From: Candidatus Omnitrophota bacterium | GTDB taxonomy: Bacteria; Omnitrophota; Gorgyraeia; Zapsychrales; JANLHA01 | Direction of reading: 5' to 3' | Assembly (NCBI GenBank): GCA_029560465.1 | Contig: JAKQKX010000087.1 | Location: 1 to 55,787 of the forward strand | DNA length: 55,787 bases | Shown here: positions 1 to 8,184 of the stretch, piece by piece | How the letters are laid out: every line of letters begins with the position of its first letter | How positions within the stretch are numbered: the first letter of the stretch is position 1 | Program-made: the position numbers and the translations under genes | Notes under the pieces: model-generated | What the model was told of the DNA's origin: nothing | The model's input: the letters and a program-made list of their open reading frames with translations, nothing else | Database searches by the model: none

Positions 1-1
1 T

Positions 2-469
2 GATGTCTATCTTGATTCTGCGGAGAATTTTGATCCGACTGCTGGCCCTAGCGCCAGAGTAGGCAACACTTATCCCACAGTAACCGACGGCAGTTTATTT
101 TTAAGACTCGCTTTGGTTCCCGGGATCAAATATGGTAATGGTACAACCATTGATGACCATATTACTTATGATAACAACCTGGATAGCACCACAACACCGT
201 TTACTGGTGATGGTGCTTTTTATCTGGTTGTGATCGGTGGGTCTGCCGCATCCATGTTTGACAGCAATGATTATCAATTAGTTTCTGACAGTGGTGTTAT
301 TTCATATGCCGATTTCTTTGGCCAATTTGATACTTCCGCACCTGGAACATTCGGCTGGTTAGCCGTGAGCGAAGACCCGATTAAGGGTAAAGCTGTTCCG
401 GAACCGATGTCCATGTTATTGCTTGGATCCGGTTTAGTTGGGTTAGTTGGTTTAAGAAGAAAGCAATAA
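2..469 (+). CDS. PEP-CTERM sorting domain protein, 5' partial
   Basis: The frame is open from the left edge of the window, so the true start lies outside it and only the last 155 codons are seen. The C-terminus has the three-part PEP-CTERM signal: a VPEP motif, a hydrophobic stretch rich in Leu and Gly, and a basic end (RRKQ). In known systems an exosortase recognises this tail at the inner membrane and releases the protein to the cell surface or matrix. The body is rich in Gly, Ser, Thr, Asp and Asn, as is usual for such proteins, and has no enzyme motif that I recognise. A strong hairpin terminator follows 40 bases after the stop. The tail is certain; the function of the body is unknown. 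Confidence 0.9.
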   Translation, partial: DVYLDSAENFDPTAGPSARVGNTYPTVTDGSLFLRLALVPGIKYGNGTTIDDHITYDNNLDSTTTPFTGDGAFYLVVIGGSAASMFDSNDYQLVSDSGVISYADFFGQFDTSAPGTFGWLAVSEDPIKGKAVPEPMSMLLLGSGLVGLVGLRRKQ

Positions 470-508
470 GTTCCTCAAGGGGTGGTCGAGAAGGCCATTC
501 ATTGATAA

Positions 509-543
509 AAAAGCAGGAGGCGCATTCGCCTCCTGCTTTTTTA
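509..543 (+). terminator. Rho-independent terminator after the PEP-CTERM gene
   Basis: A perfect 10-bp stem (513-522 with 527-536, core GCAGGAGGCG) closes a 4-base loop and is followed by a run of T. A tracts before the stem pair with the T run and could let it act in both directions. It separates the PEP-CTERM gene from the amidohydrolase gene. Confidence 0.9.
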
Positions 544-721
544 TTGTATAAACGCATCCACACAAAAAAGGTTTAATCATGGGCGAGCAGGGGCTCTAAT
601 AAGCATCAAGCATCAGCATTTCCTTGTTGTAATATAATATCTTTATAATATAATAAGAAAACTGGTGGCCCGCGTGTCATGAGGCGTGCGGGTGTTCTTG
701 TCGAAGATAAAGGAATATATT

Positions 722-1648
722 ATGAAAATCATTAATGCCCACGTGCACCTTATTGAGTTGCAGAAGATGTTGCAGCAGAACCCGGATATGGAAATTTCTT
801 TGGAATTGGAAGTATTTAAGAACCTGGACCAGACTTTATCGCTTTTAGAGCCGCGAAAACTTTTTGAGCAGATGGACGAAGCAGGGGTCGGGCAGGCCGT
901 CCTGTTCGCCTGTGAAGCGCCCATTGTGTATTCTTCCAATGAATATGTGGCCGCGCTTTGCCGGCAGTTCCCGGATCGGTTGATCGGCTTTGCCTCGGTC
1001 AACCCTCTGCGGGATGACGCGGCAGACGTGATTGAACACGCTGTCACTCACCTAGGGCTTAAGGGGATTAAGTTTCATCCTCCGTTGCAGGACTTTTATC
1101 CCGATGATGAACGGGTTTTCCCTGTTTATGAAAGGGCCGTGGAATTAAATGTGCCGGCCGTGTTCCATGTGGGCACAACGCCGTTTGGCGCAATGGCAAA
1201 ATTGGATCAGGCAAACCCGTTGTTGCTCGACACGGTCGCCTGCGCGTTCCCTGATTTACGGATCATGCTGACCCATTTAGGCACGTTGTGGCATAATGAG
1301 GCATTTATGGTGACGGAGAAAAACCGCAACGTGTTTATTGATACCGCCGCGTATCTGTATGAGATCAGGGCCCTGTTGAATAACAACTTGATTGAAAGGT
1401 TGGGGGCGGATAAATTTATTTTCGGGACTGATTATCCGATGCCGTTCGGGAACCAATCTCACCGGATGAAAGACTTTGTGGATTGCGTTGCAAGCCTGGA
1501 TCTTGCGGAAGATATTAAAGAAAAAATCTTTTTTCGTAATTTCGCCGTGCTTATGAACGGGCGGGAACATAAGACTCTTACGGCCGGCCAGATGATGCAA
1601 GCGTTAGGGGGCGGCGCCATGGGGGCAGGGACAGGCCCCGGATCCTAA
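722..1648 (+). CDS. Amidohydrolase family 2 (TIM-barrel metal-dependent hydrolase)
   Basis: A 308-residue protein with the amidohydrolase-2 metal-site pattern: HVH at residues 7-9 near the N-terminus, KFHPP with His119, VFHVG with His149, THLG with His185, and GTDYP with Asp237. Such enzymes hydrolyse or decarboxylate small substrates in the cytoplasm, often with one divalent metal; the substrate cannot be read from sequence. I chose ATG 722 rather than the frame opening at 686, because an AAAGGA site lies 7 bases upstream and the protein then starts MKIINAHVH, as the family does. The last 15 residues are a Gly/Ala-rich tail outside the barrel. It converges with the ThiF-like gene, with only 18 bases between the two stop codons. 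Confidence 0.88.
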   Translation: MKIINAHVHLIELQKMLQQNPDMEISLELEVFKNLDQTLSLLEPRKLFEQMDEAGVGQAVLFACEAPIVYSSNEYVAALCRQFPDRLIGFASVNPLRDDAADVIEHAVTHLGLKGIKFHPPLQDFYPDDERVFPVYERAVELNVPAVFHVGTTPFGAMAKLDQANPLLLDTVACAFPDLRIMLTHLGTLWHNEAFMVTEKNRNVFIDTAAYLYEIRALLNNNLIERLGADKFIFGTDYPMPFGNQSHRMKDFVDCVASLDLAEDIKEKIFFRNFAVLMNGREHKTLTAGQMMQALGGGAMGAGTGPGS

Positions 1649-1666
1649 GGCCAAGCCATTTGTTAG

Positions 1667-2482
1667 TTAAAGGCTGTTTTGTGGCGGGATGCGATGATGA
1701 ACACAATCATAAACCGCGAAATGCGGTGCTAGCGCCAGATTTCCCCAATTCAATAAAATTTTAATAATTTCACAAGCGACCATAACACAAGACAGCCATA
1801 CCATGGGCGCGAGGGTGGTGCCTTCTCCTTTTTCCATCATCCGGTGTATGGCGGAGTCCGGATAAAACTTTTTGAGCCCTTCCAGAGACATCATGCTGGC
1901 AATGGATTGCAGGATAAGACCTTGTTCTTCTTCCGGGGTTATGGATGACACTTCACGGCCGATAGTCGGGAATCCGTAGACTTCTTCTAAGGAAGGGGTG
2001 TTTTCATTAAAGACCCGGACATTGCCATAGGCCACGGCCCAGCTTTCCACCAGAGGGATTCTTTTTTGCCTGGAAACCCGGCTTAAGAGCAGGATTGGAA
2101 TCAGCGCATCCACGCACAGGGCGACAACGTCCACGCCGGAGAGAAGGGTTTGGACATTATTCTCAGTGACTTCTTGGTGTTTTTCTATCCGGATGTCCGG
2201 ATTGATTTTATGTAAATATTCTTCCGTGACATCGGTTTTAAGGCGATCGTTCGTGTCGGTAAAACAATAGATCTGTCGGTTCAGGTTGGTCGGTTCAAAC
2301 GTGCCGCGATCCATGAGTTTAAAAGCGCCGATCCCGGTTCGGGCGAGAATTTCTGCGACCGCGCCCCCAAGCCCTCCTAATCCGCAGACTGCGACGCAGG
2401 AATCCTTTAAACGCAGCTGCTGCTCTTCAGAGAGAAGTCCAATATTCCTGTTTGAAAGCATCCTGTAAAGTTCCGAAGGCAT
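1667..2482 (-). CDS. E1-like ThiF/MoeB/HesA family adenylyltransferase
   Basis: A 271-residue Rossmann-fold protein. It has the ATP-binding GLGGLGG motif near residues 34-40, the MDRGTFEPTNLNRQ segment with the Asp and Arg that bind ATP and Mg in E1 enzymes, and a following KTDV with the conserved Lys. Family members adenylate the C-terminus of a ubiquitin-like or peptide partner, or in TcdA a tRNA base. I see no paired CxxC zinc motifs, so it is not a standard MoeB or ThiF. ATG 2482 is chosen because an AAAGG site lies 6 bases before it and would touch an ATG two codons upstream. It is the last gene of the operon that begins with the LolA-like gene. No ubiquitin-like partner is visible nearby. 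Confidence 0.85.
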   Translation of the reverse strand: MPSELYRMLSNRNIGLLSEEQQLRLKDSCVAVCGLGGLGGAVAEILARTGIGAFKLMDRGTFEPTNLNRQIYCFTDTNDRLKTDVTEEYLHKINPDIRIEKHQEVTENNVQTLLSGVDVVALCVDALIPILLLSRVSRQKRIPLVESWAVAYGNVRVFNENTPSLEEVYGFPTIGREVSSITPEEEQGLILQSIASMMSLEGLKKFYPDSAIHRMMEKGEGTTLAPMVWLSCVMVACEIIKILLNWGNLALAPHFAVYDCVHHRIPPQNSL

Positions 2483-2514
2483 GATCATCCTTTCTCGCTG
2501 GTGTTCCGTGAAAT

Positions 2515-3933
2515 TTAAGAATAAATAAATTTCCGCTCGTAATTTAGTTCCACCCCGTAAGGGAAATCGTGGTAATGATAAACGACGATTTCCATGTCTG
2601 CCCCCGCGAATTTCAGGAGGGCCTTTCGGAATTTTTGTCTTAAATCCGGAGTCAGGGGGATGTGTTTTTTCAGTTGGATTTCGATCTGCCCGATATTTTG
2701 CTGGCCGCTCATCCGGAAACAGCCGGTCGTTAATCCTGCCACTTCGGTGTCGCTATAGAGCCCTTCCTTAATGTCTTCCGGGTAGACGGATTTCCCTTGC
2801 AGGTCAAGGTTTTTGTTCGTTCGTCCCTGCAGGGCCAGAAGAGGGAGTTTAAGTTTTGGGAGCAGGTCGCCTCGTTGTTCTTCGGCCAGGATATTTTTGA
2901 GAGTGTTATGAGAGAGCAGAAAGCCGTTGTCGTTGGTATTGTAACGGATCAGCGGAGTCAGGGCTTTCGGATTCAACATTGTAAAAATTAATTCATGTTG
3001 AGAAGAGGTTTCCAGGAAGAAGCGGTTAGGGTAATAAACTAGCAGTTCCGGGCATACCTGTCTCCCCTGGTTTCCGAGGACTTTTCGCCGGAATTCCGGA
3101 TTCTTCTGCATTTCTGCACGGAGGCGGATCGTTTCAATCGTTTCGTGAGCCAGGGACAGATCAAGTTCCGTGACGCCGAAATTGGCGCCAATATATCCCT
3201 GTTCGGGCCGGTTAAAATCCACGCCGAGCAGTTGTGCCATGTAGTGGCGATAACTGTCGGAGAACCATTCGGATCCCAGGATGAGGCTCACGTTGATTTT
3301 CGGCCAGTCCAGCCCGGCTGTGCAGCCATCTTCGACGAGTTTTTTAAGAAAACAGGGGTCTCCGACAATTAAAAATTGTTCAAAAGCCGTTTGGAGCTTC
3401 TGCAGAATCGAAAGGGCCAGGTCGCTGCGGACACTGGTTTCCGCCATCGGCAGGGCGGACGGTATTTTGACCCCCATCGGCAGGCAGTTGAGGAGAAATG
3501 TTTTTTTCCTGGAAATCTGAAACAAGTATTCCAGGATCGTGTCGATCATGAATGCCGTCTCCTGCCTGTCGGAGAAAGTCCCGAAGCCGTACGAATTTTT
3601 CTCGGAGAAACCGGAGCTGACCATCACGTTGGCCAGGGAGTTGACCTGGCCCTGCATGAGGAGTTCTTCGATTGCAGACGACGGGAAAATATCTTCTTTG
3701 GCAATAACAGGGACTTTTTGCTTGAAATCGGTTAAGGTGTTAATGTCGTCGGATGACAGACCGTAATCAGAGAGGATCTTCCTGTAGGCGGGCAACTGCC
3801 GGGCCGCGCGCCGGAACGCGGGGAGGATGAGTTTGCGGCCGTGGGCTTCAATCGCTTCCGGGGCCGACTGGGTTAATAAATTTAAGATTTGGGTTCTTTT
3901 ATATCGATCAAAAAATTTTTTAAAAGGATTCAT
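2515..3933 (-). CDS. PaaK-like adenylate-forming enzyme (phenylacetate-CoA ligase family)
   Basis: A 472-residue protein resembling the phenylacetate-CoA ligase/CoF synthetase branch of ANL enzymes, which activate a carboxylic acid as an acyl-AMP. Visible landmarks are a VMVSSGFSEK segment at the position of the phosphate-binding loop, RYNTNDNG at the position of the usual RYxTGD, and a YPEDIKEGL segment near the C-terminal domain, in line with the family's hinge region. The P-loop is degenerate (SSGFSEK for SSGTTGK), so the acid or even the activity may be unusual. The start at 3933 follows the upstream stop by 7 bases, which suggests translational coupling; an earlier in-frame ATG at 3987 would overlap the porin-like gene. 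Acid, acceptor and partner are not known. Confidence 0.7.
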   Translation of the reverse strand: MNPFKKFFDRYKRTQILNLLTQSAPEAIEAHGRKLILPAFRRAARQLPAYRKILSDYGLSSDDINTLTDFKQKVPVIAKEDIFPSSAIEELLMQGQVNSLANVMVSSGFSEKNSYGFGTFSDRQETAFMIDTILEYLFQISRKKTFLLNCLPMGVKIPSALPMAETSVRSDLALSILQKLQTAFEQFLIVGDPCFLKKLVEDGCTAGLDWPKINVSLILGSEWFSDSYRHYMAQLLGVDFNRPEQGYIGANFGVTELDLSLAHETIETIRLRAEMQKNPEFRRKVLGNQGRQVCPELLVYYPNRFFLETSSQHELIFTMLNPKALTPLIRYNTNDNGFLLSHNTLKNILAEEQRGDLLPKLKLPLLALQGRTNKNLDLQGKSVYPEDIKEGLYSDTEVAGLTTGCFRMSGQQNIGQIEIQLKKHIPLTPDLRQKFRKALLKFAGADMEIVVYHYHDFPYGVELNYERKFIYS

Positions 3934-3940
3934 GGCTTTT

Positions 3941-5083
3941 TTAGAAAAACAATACGCATTCTCCGTAATAAAGATGTTCATTATCACCGAATTCGGAATT
4001 GCCCTTCCCGAAATACAGCTGGGTCCCGAAACGCAGATCAGTGTGTTTGTTTAAGTCATACTGGATTTCCGGGTTGAGGACGACGCTGGGGCCGTCCCAG
4101 TCGTAAATGGCGTACTGGTTGATTTCGATGAGGGGGGAGAGCGTATATTGAACCAAGAAACTGCTGAGCTGGCTGTTAAAGGAAACGATCTGCCGTGACA
4201 ATTTGTAAGATGTCGTTAAGGCCGCGGGGTCGTTGTCTTCGTGCCCGCCATTATAAAAATGTTCAGCTAACGCGTACCATTTTTTATTGAAGCGGTAATC
4301 AAGCCCCAAGGCCGCGCGGGTGAACTCCCTGTTGTCATCTTGCCGGGTATGCGTGATTTCTCCCCGGAAGCCCGCGTCTTTAACATAGCCGTCAAAGGCG
4401 AACCCGTGGATTTGATTTTTGTAGACCGAGGCGGCGATCAAAGACAGGTCGTATGTTGAGATTGTTTTGTGAAGGCGGATCCCGCCGCTTGCGTCCTTTT
4501 CGGAATTGGCGGGTGCCGCGACAATGTTGATGCCGACAAAGTCCTTGGGTGAAAAGTTGAGGTTAATCGCGTCTATCCCGATGCGTTCGTCCGGCTCCAG
4601 GTTTAACGCGGCGACGGAATTGAAGATGTCAACCGGGGAATAAAACCGCATGCGGCCCCAGTCGATAAGCTGTTTGCCGATCGCCGCCTGGAATTCCGCC
4701 GTGTAGTACTTCGCGAAGGCCCGGTAGACGGAATGTTTTAAATACAAATGGTCATCATCGACGGAAACAACATCCATGTCCAGGGCCGCGTTTTTATTCT
4801 GGGCGCGGGAGCGGATGAAAGCGAAGTCGGCCGTATTGGCAAAATCATTGATGATCGCTTCGTTGTCAACCGTCAAGTAAAACTGCCATGGGTCCATTTG
4901 CGTTTTAAATTCCAGCCGCAGGCGATTGGTGGCGGCGAAAATGCCCTCTTTCGTGGCGACCGACTGCCCGGAGGTCAACAGGCTTTTGTAATACCCGCTG
5001 ATCTGAAACGTGTCCGCGGACATCGCCGGGACCGAAAGCACAGATAGCAGCAGGAAAATTGAAAGGACAATGTTTTTTTTCAT
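3941..5083 (-). CDS. Outer-membrane beta-barrel protein (porin-like)
   Basis: A 380-residue secreted protein. An N-terminal signal peptide (MKKN, then a Leu/Ile/Val-rich core, cut after AMSA) is followed by repeated amphipathic strands with alternating aromatic and charged residues. The protein ends in Phe-Phe, as BAM substrates usually end in an aromatic residue. The conserved-looking stretch IDWGRMRFYSPVDIFN resembles a motif in DUF1302/alginate-export-like barrels. Its start overlaps the stop of the LolD-like gene by 4 bases (ATGA), so it is translationally coupled to the transporter. I infer that it forms the outer-membrane part of that export route. Its cargo is unknown. Confidence 0.78.
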   Translation of the reverse strand: MKKNIVLSIFLLLSVLSVPAMSADTFQISGYYKSLLTSGQSVATKEGIFAATNRLRLEFKTQMDPWQFYLTVDNEAIINDFANTADFAFIRSRAQNKNAALDMDVVSVDDDHLYLKHSVYRAFAKYYTAEFQAAIGKQLIDWGRMRFYSPVDIFNSVAALNLEPDERIGIDAINLNFSPKDFVGINIVAAPANSEKDASGGIRLHKTISTYDLSLIAASVYKNQIHGFAFDGYVKDAGFRGEITHTRQDDNREFTRAALGLDYRFNKKWYALAEHFYNGGHEDNDPAALTTSYKLSRQIVSFNSQLSSFLVQYTLSPLIEINQYAIYDWDGPSVVLNPEIQYDLNKHTDLRFGTQLYFGKGNSEFGDNEHLYYGECVLFF

Positions 5084-5754
5084 GAGGTGATCACTCCGTC
5101 TTTTAAGGTTATCAGGCGATGGGCCCGCTCCATGATGAGCTGGTCGTGCGTAGAGAAAACAAACGTGACGCCTTTTTCCCGGTTGAGTTCCGCCATCAGA
5201 TCAAGCAGATCCTGGGCTGTTTTGGAGTCGAGGTTGGCGGTGGGTTCGTCGGCCAGGATGACTCGCGGTTCGGCGGCCATGGCCCGGGCGACTGCGATCC
5301 GTTGCTGCTGTCCTCCGCTCATTTCTTGAGGAAAACGGTTGATATAATCGGCCAGCCCGACCCGCTCCAGGATCGCCTCCGATTTCGATTCCCGGGTGCG
5401 CCGGTTGACGCCTTGCAGGAGCATGATATATTCAACATTTTCAACGGCAGTCAACGTGTTGATCAGGTTATACGCCTGAAAGATAAAGCCAATGTGGTGC
5501 AACCGGAAGGCGGCTAGTTCTTGGCTGTTGATTTCGGAAATATTCTGGTTATCCAGCAAAACAGTTCCTGCTGTTGGCGTGTCCAGGGCGCCGATCAGGT
5601 TTAAAAGGGAGGATTTCCCTGATCCTGAAGGCCCGGCGATCGCGAGGAATTCGCCTTCGGCGATTTGTAAAGACACGCCGCGTAAAGCGTCGGTTTGGAT
5701 GTTTTTCCCGATCGTGTAAGTTTTTTTAAGATGGATTGTTTCCAGAAGAGCCAT
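5080..5754 (-). CDS. LolD/MacB-type ABC transporter ATP-binding protein
   Basis: A 224-residue ATPase with a full set of motifs: Walker A GPSGSGKS at 41-48, Q-loop Gln93, signature SGGQQ at 146-150, Walker B VILADE at 165-170, and switch His203. Length and spacing match LolD, which powers release of lipoproteins from the inner membrane, and the related MacB/FtsE ATPases. It starts 3 bases after the permease stop and overlaps the barrel gene by 4 bases. There is only one permease gene, so the transporter may be a homodimer. I do not assign a lolD symbol because this gene cluster differs from the housekeeping lolCDE operon. Confidence 0.93.
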   Translation of the reverse strand: MALLETIHLKKTYTIGKNIQTDALRGVSLQIAEGEFLAIAGPSGSGKSSLLNLIGALDTPTAGTVLLDNQNISEINSQELAAFRLHHIGFIFQAYNLINTLTAVENVEYIMLLQGVNRRTRESKSEAILERVGLADYINRFPQEMSGGQQQRIAVARAMAAEPRVILADEPTANLDSKTAQDLLDLMAELNREKGVTFVFSTHDQLIMERAHRLITLKDGVITS

Positions 5755-5757
5755 TGT

Positions 5758-6984
5758 TTAAATACTCCGGATCGCGTCCACGGGTTTAAGATGGGCGGCA
5801 TGCCACGCCGGGTAAATGGAAACGATCATGCTTGTGCCTAAAACCAGGATCACGGAAACCGCCACATAACCGGGGTGCAGGACCGGATAGATAAAAGCGT
5901 CCATGTAAAAGGAATTCATGGCGCTGGTAAAAAGGGACAGGTCGATGCCCGCCGTTGAGAAATACAGACTTGAGGAAGATCCGATTATTAATCCGGCTAG
6001 GCTGCCAACGAGCCCCAGGAATAAGGATTCCCACGCGACCATGGCGATGATTTGTTTGTGGTTAGTCCCTAAAGCGAGGAGGATCCCGAATTCCCTGGTC
6101 CGTTCCAGGACCCCCATGAGAACCGTGTTTAGGATCCCGATGGCGACAACGATCATGACCACGATCACGATGATCCATATAAAGGCGTTATCAAATTCGA
6201 TCCATTGTTCCATCATCGGCGATACATCCTGCCAGGGCAGGATCTCCAGTTTAGCTGACGGAAGATTTCTAGCGAGGTCATGGGCAATAGGTTTCGCCTG
6301 GCTCGCCGTCTTTAACCGGACGGCAATTTCGGATATGCCGTCATCCATAACAAAGAGGGATTGGGTCGCCTTAAGGGGCAGGAGGACCACGCCTTTGTCA
6401 ATTTCTTCGACCCCGGTATCGAGCAGGCCGAGGATATGAAACGCTCCGGCAGCGATGCTCCCGTCCAACGCCTGGGACATGATAACCACTTTATCCCCGA
6501 GGCCAACGTTGAGGTTCTTAGCCAAAGAAGCTCCGATGACAATGTCTTTGTCGCTATCCGGCTTCAGGAAAGCCCCGGGTTTTACGCGCTGACTGAGGCG
6601 GCTGACATTTTTTTCTTGATCTGGGTCAACGCCGTAGATCAGGACGCCGGCTGAGGACTCGGAAGAACTCAGCAATCCGTCGGCCCTGACCCTCGGAGAT
6701 GTTGCGGCGATGCGCGGGTCTTGTTTAAGGGTGGAGAGCAGGGGCCCCGGGGATTGCAGATATGTTTCCAAGGTGCTTTTTTCGTGGTAGCCCTTTTGGT
6801 GGATCAAAACGTGACTTGTCAGGTAGGATGTGTAGTTCTGGATCATTTGTTTGTGGGCTCCTTCTACAAAGGACCAGATAAAAATGAGAGCGCCGAGCCC
6901 AAATCCGATGGCCGAAATGGTGATCAGGGACCGTTTGGTGTTTCGGAAGATATTGCGTAAAGCGATTTTAATAAAGGTAAGCAT
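5758..6984 (-). CDS. FtsX/LolE-type ABC transporter permease
   Basis: A 408-residue membrane protein with the MacB/LolC/LolE layout: one N-terminal membrane helix (about 20-40), a large periplasmic core (about 45-270), then three C-terminal helices of the FtsX domain. The conserved cytoplasmic segment LERTREFGILLALG lies between the first two C-terminal helices, and the protein ends SIYPAWHAAHLKPVDAIRSI, as is typical of the family. This class transmits force from the ATPase to the periplasm to pull lipids or lipoproteins from the inner membrane. It precedes the ATPase gene by 3 bases and follows the LolA-like gene by about 60. Confidence 0.92.
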   Translation of the reverse strand: MLTFIKIALRNIFRNTKRSLITISAIGFGLGALIFIWSFVEGAHKQMIQNYTSYLTSHVLIHQKGYHEKSTLETYLQSPGPLLSTLKQDPRIAATSPRVRADGLLSSSESSAGVLIYGVDPDQEKNVSRLSQRVKPGAFLKPDSDKDIVIGASLAKNLNVGLGDKVVIMSQALDGSIAAGAFHILGLLDTGVEEIDKGVVLLPLKATQSLFVMDDGISEIAVRLKTASQAKPIAHDLARNLPSAKLEILPWQDVSPMMEQWIEFDNAFIWIIVIVVMIVVAIGILNTVLMGVLERTREFGILLALGTNHKQIIAMVAWESLFLGLVGSLAGLIIGSSSSLYFSTAGIDLSLFTSAMNSFYMDAFIYPVLHPGYVAVSVILVLGTSMIVSIYPAWHAAHLKPVDAIRSI

Positions 6985-7045
6985 GCCGTTTTGTTAAATT
7001 GCGTGGTTTTTCGGCTGTCCTGTCCGCAGGATGCCGGACACAGGG

Positions 7046-7813
7046 TTATTGAATTTTCTTTAAATGTGTCAGCGAGTAGATGTCATCGGGTATGGGTTTA
7101 TTATATTCCACGGCTTCCAGCCGGATTGTGGTCGTGTGGCCTTGTTTGATTTCAGATTTCATCGTCCATGTCCGTGGAATCACCCGGTCAGACACCCGTC
7201 CCTCGTTGAGATAATAGAGAGTCTTGATCAGCTCGCCCTTTTCGTTATAATAAGCTTCCTTCAGAGGAACGTAATCCTCTTTCCGGATCCAGCGGTAAAT
7301 TTTACCCCAGATGACGGGGGCGTCAGGCACAGGAGTGAGCTCGATTTTAAGAATGGTTTTGTCTTGAAGATCTTTTTCCCCAACGATCCGGTGTTTGTAA
7401 TCCTCAACGATGCTGCTTTCCTTCACGAGGTCATCATTGGCGAAGTCACTGCCCATCCAGGGTTGGAGCATCATGGAGGGGGGGATTTTAACCGTTTTTT
7501 CGACATTGGGAAGGTAATTCCACATTTCGCTATCGACCCGCAGCGTTCCGATCCCGGATTCCTTGGCCGGGGAAAGGATCCGGATAAACGTGCGGGTCCG
7601 GCCGGAATTGTAGACCTGCAGCTGGAGAGCCCTTTCCCAGTTGGGAGTTTTAATATGCATGGTATATATCCCCTGGTTGGTGTCTCCCCTCATCAGGTCG
7701 TCTGACCGTTTGATATACTCTTTGGCGGACAGTTCTGCTCCCTGGGCGTTATATAAAGGGAAGGCATAGAAAAGAAGGGCTAAGCAGGACAGCCTGATGA
7801 TATTGAATTTCAT
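7046..7813 (-). CDS. LolA-like outer-membrane lipoprotein-sorting protein
   Basis: A 255-residue secreted protein with a signal peptide (MKFNIIRL core, cut near AQGA). The mature part resembles the LolA-like family: the stretches TFIRILSPAKESGIGTLR, MWNYLPNVEKTVKIPPSMM and LQPWMGSDFANDDLVKES are characteristic of proteins annotated as outer membrane lipoprotein-sorting protein. These fold as an open beta-barrel that carries an acyl chain across the periplasm. ATG 7813 is chosen over an opening at 7888 because GAGG lies 6 bases upstream and the signal peptide then begins at residue 1. It is the first gene of the transporter operon, behind a good promoter at 7854-7882. It probably hands an acylated cargo from the FtsX/LolD pump to the barrel protein. 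Confidence 0.87.
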   Translation of the reverse strand: MKFNIIRLSCLALLFYAFPLYNAQGAELSAKEYIKRSDDLMRGDTNQGIYTMHIKTPNWERALQLQVYNSGRTRTFIRILSPAKESGIGTLRVDSEMWNYLPNVEKTVKIPPSMMLQPWMGSDFANDDLVKESSIVEDYKHRIVGEKDLQDKTILKIELTPVPDAPVIWGKIYRWIRKEDYVPLKEAYYNEKGELIKTLYYLNEGRVSDRVIPRTWTMKSEIKQGHTTTIRLEAVEYNKPIPDDIYSLTHLKKIQ

Positions 7814-7853
7814 GACGGACCTCGTGAAATATACAGGAAAATTATTTGCAATT

Positions 7854-7882
7854 ATGCTAACATATGGTACTTTAAGATGCAA
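7854..7882 (-). promoter_or_regulatory. Extended -10 promoter of the LolA-like operon
   Basis: On the minus strand TTGCAT is separated by 17 bases from TAGCAT, with TGT directly before the -10 box. A start about 7 bases further on gives a leader of about 34 bases that contains the GAGG ribosome site. The same -10 box, spacer and TGN occur at two promoters on the other strand nearby. Confidence 0.7.
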
Positions 7883-8140
7883 ATGCAATTAGAAATATTC
7901 GCGGATGCTTTATCTTAAAGAGCTCGGTGGAAAGAGAAAATTTATTGTCCGTTTTGATCCTGCCAGGTCCGTATTCTTCTTTCCCATGATTCTGCCTTTA
8001 TCTGGAACCCTGTTTGAAGTGAAACGTAGAAAATAAGCTTTAGGGAAGGACGAGGCGTCTTCCCGGGCCATGAAAGGTTCTCCCCTGTGTCTTAGTTTGT
8101 CTAGGTTTGTATGCGGGTGGGGGTGTAAGGAGAAATCGCC
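7883..8140. other. Spacer between divergent promoters
   Basis: About 260 bases between the LolA-operon promoter and the promoter of the first acyltransferase. It holds a 43-codon frame (7905-8036) without a good ribosome site and no recognisable protein motif. I see no terminator or RNA gene in it. Operators for the divergent pair would be expected here, but no clear palindrome stands out. Confidence 0.4.
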
Positions 8141-8169
8141 TTGACAGGGCGAGGGGCGGATGCTAGCAT
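8141..8169 (+). promoter_or_regulatory. Consensus extended -10 promoter of the first acyltransferase
   Basis: TTGACA (8141-8146), a 17-base spacer ending TGC, then TAGCAT (8164-8169). The coding ATG is only 15 bases after the -10 box, so the RNA leader would be about 9 bases and has no Shine-Dalgarno sequence. Confidence 0.82.
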
Positions 8170-8184
8170 GACGCTATTATTCTT

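Noticed and set aside
5918-6439. A 173-codon + strand open frame inside the permease gene
   Set aside because: Antisense shadow of the FtsX-type gene, with low-complexity Arg/Ser/Met content.
7064-7705. A 213-codon open frame on the + strand inside the LolA-like gene
   Set aside because: It lies wholly antisense to a gene with clear family motifs and has no start signals; its residues do not resemble a protein family.
7905-8036. A 43-codon open frame in the divergent spacer with a hydrophobic stretch and an RRK end
   Set aside because: No ribosome site, no PEP motif, and no family likeness; chance is a good enough explanation.
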